Assembly: GCA_016937075.1 (NCBI GenBank) | Contig: JAFGWQ010000044.1 | Location: 1-5,886, forward strand | Origin: Campylobacterales bacterium | GTDB taxonomy: Bacteria; Campylobacterota; Campylobacteria; Campylobacterales; Sulfurovaceae | Length of the DNA: 5,886 nucleotides | Reading direction: 5' to 3' | In this document: in pieces, positions 5,554 to 5,886 of the stretch | How positions within the stretch are numbered: position 1 is the first letter of the stretch | How the letters are laid out: the number at the start of each line of letters is the position of its first letter | Made by a program: the position numbers and the translations under genes | The notes under the pieces: model-generated | Told to the model about the DNA's origin: nothing | Database searches by the model: none | Seen by the model: the letters and a program-made list of their open reading frames with translations, nothing else

Positions 5554-5886
5554 AAGTGCCGCTTGATTGCGTCAAAAAAGAAACCGCAGGTATTGTATTG
5601 GGATTTGATAAGTATAATGAGTTTTTGTCCAATATCGATATATTTGATGATCTAGCGGCCCAAAGAAAACTTTTTTATGATTTTTTCAATAACCAAGTAG
5701 ATGGCCCGTTATGTTTTAGCCAAAAAGAGATTCGAGCATGGTCAAAGAGCGCTTTATGTGATGCGTTTCATATGAAAATCGTGCAGCTATTCGGAATTAA
5801 TTTTATACCGTTAAAATTCAACACACCAAGTCAAAATAGCTGCTTTAAGCCATACAAGGGGTCTTTGCAAAAGTTATTAGATCGCC
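5541..5886 (+). CDS. Unknown protein, N-terminal part, Fur-linked
   Basis: The first 115 codons of a gene that runs off the right edge. It starts with ATG at 5541, five bases after a strong AAAGGAG (5529-5535), and overlaps the 59-residue gene by 13 nt in another frame, so the two are almost certainly cotranscribed and probably translationally coupled. The visible protein begins MCNVKVPLDCVKKE, has no signal peptide or long hydrophobic segment, is rich in Phe, Asp and Lys, and has Cys at 2, 10, 58, 73 and 101. I recognise no family or catalytic motif. Being cytoplasmic and divergent from a Fur-linked receptor, it could act on the imported ligand or in iron-starvation metabolism, but this is inference from position. 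Confidence 0.8.
   Translation, partial: MCNVKVPLDCVKKETAGIVLGFDKYNEFLSNIDIFDDLAAQRKLFYDFFNNQVDGPLCFSQKEIRAWSKSALCDAFHMKIVQLFGINFIPLKFNTPSQNSCFKPYKGSLQKLLDR

Overview
The window looks like a piece of a low-GC Campylobacterota chromosome (Sulfurimonas, Sulfuricurvum or Sulfurospirillum type). This is inferred from the short ExbB/ExbD/TonB style, the OprD-like porin fragment, the AT-rich intergenic DNA and the tight gene packing. No rRNA, tRNA or housekeeping marker is present to confirm the lineage.

Left region (1-526, minus strand): the start of a small Gly/Arg-rich protein gene (runs off the left edge) and a complete DUF134-family HTH gene. Both have a sigma70-type promoter with the same unusual layout: the palindrome GAACATATGTTC, or a one-mismatch version of it, lies in a 17-bp spacer, exactly 2 bp upstream of TATAAT. 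The left promoter has a second copy over the predicted transcription start. The simplest reading is a small autoregulated regulon controlled by the DUF134 protein.

Middle (527-1633, minus): an OprD-like outer-membrane porin gene of 369 codons. It keeps one reading frame, its signal peptide and its C-terminal Phe, but is interrupted by two in-frame stop codons (TAG at codon 156, TAA at codon 219). A 9-bp hairpin just upstream of its ATG would bury its ribosome binding site.

Right-centre (1701-5222, minus): a compact four-gene operon in the order TonB-dependent receptor, exbB, exbD, tonB. The gaps are 12 nt, a 14-nt overlap and 2 nt. It encodes an outer-membrane receptor plus its own inner-membrane energy-transducing complex, so it appears to be a self-contained uptake module.

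Right edge (5223-5886): a 151-bp divergent intergenic region with three good Fur-box matches, then two plus-strand genes of unknown function. The first is a 59-residue protein. The second overlaps it by 13 nt and runs off the right edge. Fur-box placement suggests that the receptor operon and these unknown genes are induced together under iron limitation. These unknown genes are the least explained part of the window.
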